NCBI RefSeq assembly: GCF_002980525.1
Contig: NZ_PVBQ01000013.1
Location: forward strand, 50,880-114,879
Direction: 5' to 3'
Origin: Sphingobacterium haloxyli
GTDB taxonomy: Bacteria; Bacteroidota; Bacteroidia; Sphingobacteriales; Sphingobacteriaceae
DNA length: 64,000 nucleotides
A program made the position numbers and the translations under genes. The notes below the pieces were generated by a model. The model had not been told where the DNA came from, ran no database searches, and worked only from the letters and a program-made list of their open reading frames with translations. Shown here one piece after another: positions 15,962-25,745 of this stretch (position 1 is the stretch's first letter; the number at the start of each line of letters is the position of its first letter).

Positions 15962-18900
15962 TTAAAATGTAACATTTAATCCAAACAACACTTTCTTAGA
16001 TTTTGGATAGGCTGAATACCCTACACCGGGGGTTAATGCGTTCCCTTGAGTATCTACTTCGGGGTCCTGTCCGGTATATTTTGTCCATACATGAAGGTTA
16101 TAGCCCGCAACGTACACGCGTAGGTTTTGCATGAGCAAACGGTTGGCGATATGTGTAGGTAGGGTATAACCGAGGGTTAGGTTGCTTAGCCGTAAGAACG
16201 AACCGTCTTCGATAGCCCAATCTGTCAAGATGCGCGCATTCGCCGCCATCGGATTCCACATGGTCTTGCCTTCGTTCAAAGCCCGGAACATATCGGGATT
16301 CGCTTCGTTTCCAAACATAATGTTGTATCCGGTAGCTGGATCGATGGTGGTAAAACGCTCCGATAGCCGCATATCCGCACTTAGATTTTGGTAGCGTTTT
16401 GATCCTTCATAGGCAGTGAAATCAATTTTGTCTGCATTATAGATGTTGTTTCCGTAAGACCAGTTGAACATTGCGGCTAAGTCGAAATTTTTGTAGCGGC
16501 TATTCAACATAAAACCCCCCGTATGTTTAGGCTGTGCTCTACCGATGACCATCCGATCATCGTCTGGGTTAACAACGGTTCCGTCTTCTCCAATTTTTTT
16601 TAGCTTGATATGGCCCGGACCAAAATAATTGCCGGAGCGTGACATAACGTGGGAAGCGTCTACCACACCTTCGTTCAAGATCCACTTATTTTGATCCCCA
16701 TCAAAATGGAAATCATCAAAGGTATAATAGCCATCTGAAAGAAATCCGTACATCAGCCCTACAGGTTGTCCTACTATAGCTCGGAAATCATCCCGCCCAA
16801 AATCTAACCATGCCGAGGCGGGTGTATTCATCTCGTCCAATCCATCGAGAAGTGCCCGGATTTTATTTCTGTTGAACGAGATGTTGAAGTCAGCCGATAA
16901 CCGAAAGTCTTTTTTTTCCATCAACACAGCTGAGGCCGAAAACTCTAATCCCCTATTGGAAGTGCTACCGATGTTCTGGTATTGATTTGCATAGCCGGAA
17001 CTGGAAGGAAGAGGAACTTGAAGAATCAGGTCGTTCGTAATATTATTATAGGCATCGATGGTGACATTGAACCGGTTGTTCAAGAAGCTTAAGTCTAAAC
17101 CTATATTGGTAGAGACCGTACTTTCCCAGGTTAGGTTTTCATTTTTGAGCGTGTTTTTTGTACGTAGTGCACTCTGTGGCGTTTCGCCGATGTAATACAA
17201 CTGATTACCTCCGGTGACGAAGCCATATTCCTGTCGCCAATAAGAACCTACTCTAGCGTTGCCCACCGCTCCACGGCTTAAACGTAATTTTCCATCAGAT
17301 AGCCATGTACGTGTATTCTCCATAAAAGCTTCATCGGAAAAACGCCAGGCGAAAGCAGCACCGGGAAAGAAGCCCCATCGGTTACCGGGCGCAAAAACGT
17401 TCTTCCCATCTACTCTTCCGATGAGTGTTAAGATATATCGATCACGGAAGGTATAGTTTACGCGAGAAAAGAAAGACGAAGTCCGGGATGGCTCACCAAT
17501 GGTGGTATAGGTAGGTTGCGGTGTGCCGTAATTCCACATTGCGAGTACATCTTGAGGTGTGAAGTCTTCGGGGTAAAACTTAGACTCCATTAACATATCG
17601 TTCCGTTGGCTATTCGTGATTTCCTGCCCACCCACAATGGTGAAACGGTGCTTATCTTCTTGTAGATTAAAATCATACGTCAGTACGTTTTGTATAGAAT
17701 ACAAGGTTCCCTTTCTATCTTCTCTTCGCGCCACGGGCTGTCCGCCGTTTGCGCTTGACTGTCCCGTGCCCCGTACCCAGATGTTATCCGTAAAATCTTT
17801 ATTATAGCCAAAGGATCCTTTGGTGCTAAAGTTCAGCCCATCGATAATTTTCCAGTTGAAGCCGGCATTAAACGTGAGATTAAAACGATTTTGATCTTTA
17901 TATTCGTTTTCCACATTCACAACGGGATCTCGCAACGAGCTTAATGCCTCGGGCGATGTGATATCTTCTGCGCCGCCAAGGGCATCCTCGTTCAAGGAGG
18001 CTAAACTACGTACCGGGGCATATTTAACGGCTTCCCGGAGTTTTCGACCATCCGATATACTGGGACCCTGTATTTCCGTCGCAGACATACGCGAATTAAA
18101 CTCGAAAGACAGTTTAGGGCTGATTTTCTTATTGAGCTTGGCACTAACATAATCGCGCTGATAGGCAGAGTTAAGCATGATATAATCTTCATCGTCCCGG
18201 GTGTAATTAATATTATACGTTAAGCTGCCATCTTGGTCGCCCCCACTGAGTCCAATATTGTAATTCTGTTGTATACCTGTATTGCCGTAAAGCCGGTCTT
18301 GCCAGTTGATGCCGGCTTTAGATTTATAGATATCCAGGTCTTCCCACAACCCGTACATAGAATTGAAGCTGTTATTGGCGGAAGTAGAAGGATCGAGTTC
18401 CCGTTGCCAATAGACGTATTCGTAGGGAGATAGTACTTCTGTCAAGTTGTAGACGTTACTGGCACCCAAAAACGAACTAAATGCGATTCTAGGCGAGCCG
18501 CCTCTACCAGACTTAGTCGTGATCAATACGACACCATTTGCCCCCTCTGACCCATAGATGGCCGTTGATGCAGCGTCTTTCAATACGTCGATGGTTTCGA
18601 TGTCAGTCATGGGGATATCGTTGATATTGGCGACCCGGAAGCCATCCACGATATATAACGGAGCGTTGTCTTGTGTGATGGAGTTTCCTCCGCGCACACG
18701 GACCTTTATATCGGCATCTGGAGACCCTTCTGTCACAGTTACATGAACACCCGGCATTCTCCCTTGTATAGCCTGGAGCACCGAGACTGTTGGTAAATCT
18801 TTAAGCTGCTCCGCATTTATCGATGCAACGGAGCCGGTTAGATCTTTACGCCTTGCCGTTCCATATCCAATGGCAACTACCTCTTCTATGGTCGAGGAAC

Positions 18901-19243
18901 TTCCCTCTAAAACAATATTGACAAGGGTTCGCCCAGACAGGAAGACCTCCTGCGATTGCTTGCCCATATACATAAAAACGAGAACGGCATTTTCTTCGAT
19001 GTCTTGTAAAGTATACTGGCCGGTATTATCGGTCGAGGTAACTTTATTTCCTCCTTTGACGCTTACTGTTACGCCTTCTATTGGATTGCCGTCGGTATCG
19101 TTCACTCGTCCTGTGACGTCAATCAGCTTCTGGGCTGCTGCGGTCTGCAGCAGCAGATCTGGATCAGATCCCCCTGCATGAGCAGTATAGGTATAACAAG
19201 CTATACTGATCAAAAAAAATGATGTGATTAAATTTAGTTTCAT
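15962..19243 (-). CDS. SusC/RagA-family TonB-dependent outer-membrane transporter
   Basis: This 1093-residue transporter (start chosen at MKLNLITSFF, which begins a good signal peptide; a 21-codon extension has no signal character) imports glycan fragments across the outer membrane. After the signal comes a carboxypeptidase-regulatory-like beta-sandwich (LIDVTGRVNDTDGNPIEGV), then the SusC-type junction IEEVVAIGYGTARRKDLTGSV. Next is the plug (QAIQGRMPGVHV, VRVRGGNSI, PLYIVDGF, DVLKDAASTAIYG, GANGVVLITTKSG), followed by a beta-barrel ending in KVLFGLNVTF with terminal Phe. It heads a six-gene minus-strand operon. The upstream gap to the HTCS gene carries a direct repeat that may be the activator site. 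Confidence 0.95.
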   Translation of the reverse strand: MKLNLITSFFLISIACYTYTAHAGGSDPDLLLQTAAAQKLIDVTGRVNDTDGNPIEGVTVSVKGGNKVTSTDNTGQYTLQDIEENAVLVFMYMGKQSQEVFLSGRTLVNIVLEGSSSTIEEVVAIGYGTARRKDLTGSVASINAEQLKDLPTVSVLQAIQGRMPGVHVTVTEGSPDADIKVRVRGGNSITQDNAPLYIVDGFRVANINDIPMTDIETIDVLKDAASTAIYGSEGANGVVLITTKSGRGGSPRIAFSSFLGASNVYNLTEVLSPYEYVYWQRELDPSTSANNSFNSMYGLWEDLDIYKSKAGINWQDRLYGNTGIQQNYNIGLSGGDQDGSLTYNINYTRDDEDYIMLNSAYQRDYVSAKLNKKISPKLSFEFNSRMSATEIQGPSISDGRKLREAVKYAPVRSLASLNEDALGGAEDITSPEALSSLRDPVVNVENEYKDQNRFNLTFNAGFNWKIIDGLNFSTKGSFGYNKDFTDNIWVRGTGQSSANGGQPVARREDRKGTLYSIQNVLTYDFNLQEDKHRFTIVGGQEITNSQRNDMLMESKFYPEDFTPQDVLAMWNYGTPQPTYTTIGEPSRTSSFFSRVNYTFRDRYILTLIGRVDGKNVFAPGNRWGFFPGAAFAWRFSDEAFMENTRTWLSDGKLRLSRGAVGNARVGSYWRQEYGFVTGGNQLYYIGETPQSALRTKNTLKNENLTWESTVSTNIGLDLSFLNNRFNVTIDAYNNITNDLILQVPLPSSSGYANQYQNIGSTSNRGLEFSASAVLMEKKDFRLSADFNISFNRNKIRALLDGLDEMNTPASAWLDFGRDDFRAIVGQPVGLMYGFLSDGYYTFDDFHFDGDQNKWILNEGVVDASHVMSRSGNYFGPGHIKLKKIGEDGTVVNPDDDRMVIGRAQPKHTGGFMLNSRYKNFDLAAMFNWSYGNNIYNADKIDFTAYEGSKRYQNLSADMRLSERFTTIDPATGYNIMFGNEANPDMFRALNEGKTMWNPMAANARILTDWAIEDGSFLRLSNLTLGYTLPTHIANRLLMQNLRVYVAGYNLHVWTKYTGQDPEVDTQGNALTPGVGYSAYPKSKKVLFGLNVTF

Positions 19244-19331
19244 ATTACTTTGGTTTATAATGATGGCACCTTTAAATGCAACCGATTGCAGTAAAAGACA
19301 ATGCAAGTATAAGAGACATCGACATTTTCGA

Positions 19332-19364
19332 GGTCCAAATTTTGATCAATAAGGTTCAAATTTT
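19332..19364. promoter_or_regulatory. Direct repeat, candidate HTCS binding site upstream of susC
   Basis: Two copies of GGTYCAAATTTT lie at 19332-19343 and 19353-19364, starting exactly 21 bases apart (two helical turns). AraC-type DNA-binding domains of HTCS proteins bind as dimers to direct repeats spaced about two turns apart. The site lies 90-120 bases upstream of the chosen SusC start, on the far side of a possible -7 element (TATACTTG, minus strand, near 19310). No good -33 TTG is at the right distance, which fits an activator-dependent promoter. Binding is inferred. Confidence 0.5.
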
Positions 19365-19391
19365 AAATCTGTCTCTCTGGAAAGCGAGATT

Positions 19392-22300
19392 TTAGGGTTT
19401 ATTTCCTTCTGGATATTTTTTTTGTTGAAAATATGCTTTAGGCGACGTACCAAACTTGTCACGGAAACAGGTACTGAAATACTTCGGGTTACTAAAACCG
19501 ACTTGATAGGCGATTTCGGTAATATTATCCAGCCCCTGATCTAGTAATATTTTGGCTTTTTGAAGCCGCATGTCACGTACAAACTCAACTGGCGGGATAT
19601 CAGTCAAACTTTTGAATTTTTTATAAAATGTATTTCGACCCATATTGAGCGAATCGGCTATTTGGTCAATACTTAACGTCGGACATTCCATTTTTTCCTC
19701 CACAAAGGAAATAACTTTCCGGAGAAATTCCCGGTCATGGTCTGTGATAATAATATCATCCGTGCATATCAACAGTTCGCGTTGATTTAACATATGATCA
19801 AAAAGAAGCTTACGTTGCTTTAAAAGGCGTTGTACAGACGCTAATAGAAAATCCAAATGGAAAGGCTTGGTAATATAATAATCTGCACCATATTCGAGCC
19901 CTTGGATCTGCGTTTCTATGGCGTGTTTTGCGCTTAGCAGAATAATAGGGATATGACTTGTTTCGGTCTGCTCTCTTAATTGTTTCACAAGCTGTATTCC
20001 ATCCATACCCGGCATCATCACATCGCTAACGATGATGTCCGGTTGATGAGTTATCGCCGCAGATAGCCCATTATCACCCCGTTCTGCTTCTATGACCTGA
20101 TAATGCTTGCACAGCTGCGAAACCAAAAAGGCACGGAGCTCTCCATTATCCTCAACGACAAGGACTTGTTCCTTTAGTTCTTTTGTTCCCGAGCCTTCTT
20201 TTTGCTTATCAGCATTGAGTTCCGGATATGCACCAATATTTTTTTGGACAACAGGAATAACCTTAGGCTCGGTGCATTGTTCTTCATCCAACATTAAAGA
20301 AAAGGTAACCTCCAGCCCTCCGCCCTCGCGATTTTTTGCCCATATTTCTCCCCCATGTAACTGTATAAGCTCTTTGGCAAGAGATAAGCCGATACCGGAG
20401 CTTTTTTCCGATTGTAGCAAAGGTGTCGATTCTATATGGAAGAGTTCAAAAATTTCGTTTAAAGCTTCTTCTTTTACGCCGGGTCCCCGATCGCGTATAG
20501 AAAGGGTTACAGCACGTGTTGCTGTATTTACATCAAAAGCGAGGACAATCTCCGTATCGGGGTAAGTATATTTTAAGGCGTTTGATAACAAGTTATAAAG
20601 AACAATTTCTATATTATCCTGGTCTATGTTCAAAAATAAAGGTGCATTGGGAAGATTGTGTTGTAGACGGATATTTTTTTCCCTTGCAGCAATTTGAAAA
20701 CCATCCAGCACGTGTTGCACAAGCGAAATAAAATCAGTCGAGCCTTTATGCAATTGATAGCTGTTTTCCTGTATCTGTCTTAATTCCAGGAGTTGATCTA
20801 CAAAACGCTGCATGCGTTTTGCGTTCAAGTTGATTAATTGTGTGTACTGACGAGTTTCTTCATCTAGCTGTGTGCTCTTGAGCAGTTGCTCCACCGGACT
20901 TAGAATGAGGGTCAAAGGTGTTCTTAATTCGTGCGAAATATTTGTGAAAAAACGCATTTTGACTTCCGCCATCTTTTGCTCAATCATGACGCGCTGTTTT
21001 AGGAGCCACATCGATTTAACGAAGTGTCGAACGATTACTAGTATGAGTATGGTGAGGCATAAATAAAGGCTATAAGCCCACCATGTAGTCCACCAAGGAG
21101 ACAGTATGACGATGGAAAGCCTTCGGAAAGGCTCAGCTGTATCAAGATCATATTCCCCTTTTACTTCAAATAGATAATGGCCAGGTTTTAGATTGGTGAA
21201 TGTCGCCCGATTTAGCGACCCGTTCTGCTGCCATATACTGTCCAATCCTAATAACCTATATGAAAAATTATGGTTGCTCGTGTAGAAATCTGTCAAAGCA
21301 AAGTCGACACTGATGTTGTTTTCGTCGTGTGAGAGAATCAGCGTATCGATATACTGAATATTCACTTTTTCCTTTTCACCTATTAGATTTCGCTCCTCAT
21401 TATTGACCCACAGCCTTGTCAACACTAACTTGACCGCCTGGATGTTTGCATGGATGTTTGCGGGACTTACCTCGAGGAAGCCTTTGTTGGTCCCAAAGAA
21501 CAGACGGTTTTCCGCTGCTCCGGACACTGTCTTCTCCGAGAAAGACAGGCTATTAAGACGATCTCCAGAATCCATGTTCATAAACTGTTTACGATGTTGG
21601 TCGTACTTGATTAAGCCACCTTCCGTGGAAAGCCACAGGTCGCCGGTAGAATCGGCGATACCACCTAGAATAAAGCTGTTGTAAAGGCCTTCCCGCCTTC
21701 CGTAATTTGTGAAATTCAATTTTCCAAAGGGATTGCCGTCCACTTTTGTGAGTCCGCCGCCAGACGTACAGAGGTACATGGATCCCTTTGCGTCAGAGAA
21801 AATATACTGTATGTCGTTGTCGCCCAGTTTTATGGTATGATTTGGTGTGTCAAAGAAAAAACGAGTCTCTCCGTGGGGGGCATGTATCACTAGTCCTTCT
21901 GTTGTTGCAACCCACAAGTTTCCATGTTGATCAAAAGAGATGTGGCGAATTTTGTTGAATAATCTGTTTTGCGTCGCATGGTTTTTCCAAGCGATTTTTT
22001 TCACGTCAACCTTTCCAAACCCATGTTCCAATTTATATAATCCATTATCGAAAGTACCTATCCAGATACGTTGTTTCTGATCTTGAACCAATGTATATAT
22101 TTGATTGGCGTTTAGCCCATGCTGTTCGCTCGTGATCCTACTTAATGTATAACCCCCATCACCTTTGGTTGCGGCTTTAAATAATCCTGAAGCCTTCGTC
22201 CCGATCCAAATATTACCGGAATGATCTTCCAAAAGACTGTAGACGCCATCAGATTCTTTAAAACTGGTCGCAGTAAATGGCGAAATCGCCTTTTCGTTCT

Positions 22301-23690
22301 CTTGGACATAGAGGTTACCTGCTTTCGTTCCTACCCATAATTTTGATGTTGCGTCCAACATCAAACTTCTGACCTCATCGTTTAAAGCGCCATGCTTGTC
22401 AACAAAAAGATCATGATGATGAAATGCAACATCGGAAAAAACAAGTTTGGTAAACCCTTTCTCCTCAGAGGTAAACCATAAAGCTCCATTATGATCATAG
22501 AAAAAAAGATAATTATATTGAGGTAAAACAGTGGTTTGCGACCCAATGTCGTTTATCGAGAATTTAACCTCCTGAGCATTTTCATCAAAGTAGCCGAAAC
22601 CACCTCCTCGTATGCTGATCCATACGCGATTGTTGATGTCTTCGAAGCAAAAAAACGGTGTCTTCGTATTCTGTTTAGCATATAACGGTTTAAAAATGCG
22701 TGACAAATTGTTGCGTCGATCCAAGTAGAGCACAGCGCCTTCCTGTTCTATCCAAACATTTCCGTTACGATCTTCGTACATGCCAAAGAGGGATTGATGT
22801 CCTTCGATGAGTTTATCTACAGCCTTCGTAGAAAGGTTAACTCTAAATAGGTAGCCGTCATTACGTGTTGCATATAGGAAATCACCATAATTTGAGAAAA
22901 GGATAGCATGGAGGATATCTCCGCCTATCTTTATCTTCTGCACTTGATGTTGACCATCTTTTACTAACAATATATCGGAATTATGGGTTATAAATGCAGA
23001 GCCCCATTTTCCATAGGCAAATTTGACGACCGGCCCATCTGTATACACGCTATCCGTGGATTGATATTCTCTATCTAACCGCTGTAGGAGATCGAGCCCC
23101 TTGTTAGTCCCTATCCAGATATGTCCGCTTTTATCCTGATGGACGATATTAATAGTATCCGAAGAAATTTGATAGGACCTCGAACTTTCCGTGCTATAAT
23201 GTAAAATTTTGGCTAACCGATCTCTACGGGGGACAGCCACTATACCTTGATTTTCTGTGCCGAGCCAGATGTAATCATCGGTTAAAAGGAATATTTTATT
23301 AAATAGAATCGTGCGCCCTAGGGATTGTCTTATCAGTGGGGATAAGGTGTGGAATCTTTCGGTCGTTTTGTTAAACCAATAGATTTGGTGGTCGTAAGTA
23401 AGTATCCACAAATAGTCATCGTCATCTAAAATCTGTATGATTCGGCGATTCAATAAAAAAGATTCGCTGTTTTGCTGAATACCATCAAACGTTTTAAAAG
23501 TGGTTCCGTCATATCGATTGATACCATTCCAGGTGCCTAGCCAAAGGAAACCATCTTTATCTTTCGTGATACACGATACTGTACGGTGGGAAGGGCCATT
23601 TTCCTTGGTATATGTTGTTAAATGACCAACCGCTTGTGGAGAACCCACAAGCGGTAAGACAGCAAGTAATATGATGCAAAGCGTACGCAA
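19392..23690 (-). CDS. Hybrid two-component system regulator (HTCS)
   Basis: This 1432-residue one-protein sensor-regulator begins at a TTG codon (no ATG lies between the upstream stop and the signal peptide RTLCIILLAVLPLVG). The periplasmic sensor is two beta-propellers built from reg_prop repeats (WLGTWNGINRYD, IWIGTNKGLDLL, IWIGTFDNGLYK, LWVATTEGLVIH) plus a Y_Y_Y domain. One membrane segment follows (about 866-888). The cytoplasmic part has a HisKA with SHELRTPL (phospho-His about 919), an HATPase (DRGPGV, GIGLSLAKEL), a receiver domain (VVEDNGEL, DVMMPGMDG with Asp about 1224, ITKPF) and an AraC HTH at the C-terminus. Such proteins sense an oligosaccharide and activate the adjacent SusC/SusD locus. 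Here the ligand is probably a pectin fragment. Confidence 0.95.
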   Translation of the reverse strand: MRTLCIILLAVLPLVGSPQAVGHLTTYTKENGPSHRTVSCITKDKDGFLWLGTWNGINRYDGTTFKTFDGIQQNSESFLLNRRIIQILDDDDYLWILTYDHQIYWFNKTTERFHTLSPLIRQSLGRTILFNKIFLLTDDYIWLGTENQGIVAVPRRDRLAKILHYSTESSRSYQISSDTINIVHQDKSGHIWIGTNKGLDLLQRLDREYQSTDSVYTDGPVVKFAYGKWGSAFITHNSDILLVKDGQHQVQKIKIGGDILHAILFSNYGDFLYATRNDGYLFRVNLSTKAVDKLIEGHQSLFGMYEDRNGNVWIEQEGAVLYLDRRNNLSRIFKPLYAKQNTKTPFFCFEDINNRVWISIRGGGFGYFDENAQEVKFSINDIGSQTTVLPQYNYLFFYDHNGALWFTSEEKGFTKLVFSDVAFHHHDLFVDKHGALNDEVRSLMLDATSKLWVGTKAGNLYVQENEKAISPFTATSFKESDGVYSLLEDHSGNIWIGTKASGLFKAATKGDGGYTLSRITSEQHGLNANQIYTLVQDQKQRIWIGTFDNGLYKLEHGFGKVDVKKIAWKNHATQNRLFNKIRHISFDQHGNLWVATTEGLVIHAPHGETRFFFDTPNHTIKLGDNDIQYIFSDAKGSMYLCTSGGGLTKVDGNPFGKLNFTNYGRREGLYNSFILGGIADSTGDLWLSTEGGLIKYDQHRKQFMNMDSGDRLNSLSFSEKTVSGAAENRLFFGTNKGFLEVSPANIHANIQAVKLVLTRLWVNNEERNLIGEKEKVNIQYIDTLILSHDENNISVDFALTDFYTSNHNFSYRLLGLDSIWQQNGSLNRATFTNLKPGHYLFEVKGEYDLDTAEPFRRLSIVILSPWWTTWWAYSLYLCLTILILVIVRHFVKSMWLLKQRVMIEQKMAEVKMRFFTNISHELRTPLTLILSPVEQLLKSTQLDEETRQYTQLINLNAKRMQRFVDQLLELRQIQENSYQLHKGSTDFISLVQHVLDGFQIAAREKNIRLQHNLPNAPLFLNIDQDNIEIVLYNLLSNALKYTYPDTEIVLAFDVNTATRAVTLSIRDRGPGVKEEALNEIFELFHIESTPLLQSEKSSGIGLSLAKELIQLHGGEIWAKNREGGGLEVTFSLMLDEEQCTEPKVIPVVQKNIGAYPELNADKQKEGSGTKELKEQVLVVEDNGELRAFLVSQLCKHYQVIEAERGDNGLSAAITHQPDIIVSDVMMPGMDGIQLVKQLREQTETSHIPIILLSAKHAIETQIQGLEYGADYYITKPFHLDFLLASVQRLLKQRKLLFDHMLNQRELLICTDDIIITDHDREFLRKVISFVEEKMECPTLSIDQIADSLNMGRNTFYKKFKSLTDIPPVEFVRDMRLQKAKILLDQGLDNITEIAYQVGFSNPKYFSTCFRDKFGTSPKAYFQQKKYPEGNKP

Positions 23691-23952
23691 TTTTCTGAAA
23701 AATTAATTGTTAGGCAGCTCGTAACTGTCGTCTTCTGTCGGGTGATAGAAATGGGTTGTCTTTTACGCTGACCCATCAAAACCCGTCCCGCTTGATTAGC
23801 TTAATTTGGACTACTACTCCATTTTGAAACATTACACTCTCCTAGAGAGTTTATGCGGTTTATTAATTATGTTATTACAATATTAGCTAATAAATACCGA
23901 ATAATGTCGATAAAAAAGCTACGCAAACGTTGTAGGGAGCGTTGTTGATATG

Positions 23953-24732
23953 CTACAATCCTTTTATCGCGTCAAAAACCAGTTGAGCAACAGCTTTGCC
24001 TCCTGCTGTCTGGAAATGGGTATTATCTTTTTGTCCATCCGGATAAGCTTGAAACTGTCCCGCGGAAAAATTCATAAAGTAATTTTTTGTTACATAATCT
24101 TGTCCTTTTTCTGAGAAATGAGCCATCGACAGCTCGTTTAGATCAATTAGCTTGACGTCCATTTCGGCAGCCACTTCTTTTACGGCTTGCGGATATTCCC
24201 CATGTACATTGTGGAGTCTGCCATCCTTCCACGGATAGTTGCGCGCCACCGGCGTAAGTAAAATAGGCAGGGCACCTTTTTGGCGTGTTTGGTTAATGAA
24301 CAGGCGCAGAAACTCCTTATAGCCTTGAATATCTACATAGCGCTCCGGCTTGTTTTCCGCGGCATCATTGTGGCCAAATTGTATCATGACAACGTCTCCC
24401 TTTTGAAGCGCGTTATAGACAGCAGACCATCGGCCCTCTTGAAAAAATGTACGGGTGCTACGCCCCCCTTTGGCGCGATCGTCAACCTTCACTTGGTCTA
24501 CTTTGCCAAGAAGATGTTCCACGTGCTTTAAACTATCTGCAAGGAAGAAGGGTTGGAACATCTGCCCCCAACCCACCAATGGATATCGTTTTGAATCGTA
24601 ATCGTTCTCCAACGAATAGTCGGCGACTGTTGAGTCGCCAATCAGGTAGATGGTGGTTACTTTTTGATTAGAGAAAGAAGCAAGTAGGACACCTACTGCA
24701 AAGATGATTACTATTAGGCTATATTTCTTCAT
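23953..24732 (-). CDS. CE12-type rhamnogalacturonan acetylesterase (SGNH)
   Basis: This SGNH hydrolase removes acetyl groups from rhamnogalacturonan or acetylated pectin. All blocks are visible: YLIGDSTVADYS (nucleophile Ser), the Gly block KGGRSTRTF, QFGHNDAAE (Asn) and DNTHFQTAGG (Asp/His). The start at 24732 (MKKYSLIVII, 259 residues) begins directly at the signal peptide; the longer form from 24759 overlaps the CE8 gene upstream by 16 bp. It is the last gene of the GH43-CE8-CE12 operon. A second CE12 lies at 27571. Confidence 0.9.
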   Translation of the reverse strand: MKKYSLIVIIFAVGVLLASFSNQKVTTIYLIGDSTVADYSLENDYDSKRYPLVGWGQMFQPFFLADSLKHVEHLLGKVDQVKVDDRAKGGRSTRTFFQEGRWSAVYNALQKGDVVMIQFGHNDAAENKPERYVDIQGYKEFLRLFINQTRQKGALPILLTPVARNYPWKDGRLHNVHGEYPQAVKEVAAEMDVKLIDLNELSMAHFSEKGQDYVTKNYFMNFSAGQFQAYPDGQKDNTHFQTAGGKAVAQLVFDAIKGL

Positions 24733-24743
24733 AAGTTTACTGT

Positions 24744-25742
24744 TTATAACGGATTCCACCCGTTTAGTACCTGTTCACGGCTGTATTTTTTTAGATCTGA
24801 TTTCTTCAATTGATGCGACCATTCGACTCTTTTCGACAAGTCTTTTGCTCCTGGCCCATAGCTACCGTATTCTGCGTAAAAAGTGGTTTTCTCTTTGTTG
24901 GGAAAATTTTTGTCGCCCGGCCATGGATGCCAACCCTCCGGTGTAATGTGCGCCCCCATTTCCGTGTTGATGAAAACCGTTTTAGCAAACGGGCGCCAAG
25001 GTCTACCGAGATAAACCTTATTTACCTGCTCGTCCTTGGTGGTCAGTCTGCAGGATTTGAATACAAAGCCGTAAGGGTCTTCCGCCGTTGTGGATGCCGC
25101 AGTAACATACGAGTCACGAAGGCTTTCAATATTACATCTTGAAAAATAAGCAGTTGCCGCACCAAAAATAAAATCCGTAGTGCCATTGATAAAACAATTC
25201 TCAAGAAAGGTACGTGTACCCGCCTTCGCGAGATAGAGTGTATCTTGGTTACCCAAAATGTGGCAGTTGCGTACGGTGATGCGGTCCCCCTCCGTATGCA
25301 AAGCCACGGCTTGCCCTACCCTACCAGCTGTGTTGGCGATCGTTAAATCTTCCAGCGAGCAATCATTCGCAGCAACTAATACCGTATACGATGTGTACGT
25401 GCTAAACTTCGGATTCCCCGTCACATCGACTCCCCGAAAAGGCTTGCCCGAATAATCGTCATGTTCAATGATCGACTTTTCCGCCCCTTCTCCCTTTAGC
25501 GTGATGTTTCTTTTGAAAGCTGGGATAACGACCTTTTCTTTATAAATACCTGCTTTGATATAAATAGTCACACGTTTTTCAGCATGATCCCTCACCTGGT
25601 TGATTGCTTCCTGTATCGTCGCAAAATCACCTGATCCATCCTGAGAAACAACTAACTCAAATCGGTTGTCTGTCGTCTGCGCTCTCCCCCCCATCGCGAC
25701 AAAGGAGATAAATAAAACGAGTAATATCTTGTGTAGCCGCAT
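24744..25742 (-). CDS. CE8 pectinesterase, signal-peptide form
   Basis: This 332-residue secreted methylesterase of family CE8 carries GQAVALHTEGDR, ILGNQDTLYLA, the catalytic block GTTDFIFGAATAYFSRC and YLGRPWRPF. The signal peptide (about 1-21, ending GGRAQ) lacks a lipobox, so it is probably periplasmic. It would complete demethylation of imported oligosaccharides. It lies 3 bp after the GH43 gene and 11 bp before CE12, so the three form a tight unit. It differs clearly from the lipoprotein CE8 at 11094. Confidence 0.93.
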   Translation of the reverse strand: MRLHKILLVLFISFVAMGGRAQTTDNRFELVVSQDGSGDFATIQEAINQVRDHAEKRVTIYIKAGIYKEKVVIPAFKRNITLKGEGAEKSIIEHDDYSGKPFRGVDVTGNPKFSTYTSYTVLVAANDCSLEDLTIANTAGRVGQAVALHTEGDRITVRNCHILGNQDTLYLAKAGTRTFLENCFINGTTDFIFGAATAYFSRCNIESLRDSYVTAASTTAEDPYGFVFKSCRLTTKDEQVNKVYLGRPWRPFAKTVFINTEMGAHITPEGWHPWPGDKNFPNKEKTTFYAEYGSYGPGAKDLSKRVEWSHQLKKSDLKKYSREQVLNGWNPL

Positions 25743-25745
25743 AGC

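Noticed and set aside
23834..23848. ACTCTC-CTA-GAGAGT hairpin downstream of the CE12 operon
   Set aside because: No T-run follows in either direction, so a terminator call is not supported.
23921..23947. CGCAAACGTT word resembling the left half of the LacI operators
   Set aside because: The right half is degenerate and the site lies downstream of a gene end, not at a promoter; left as chance similarity.
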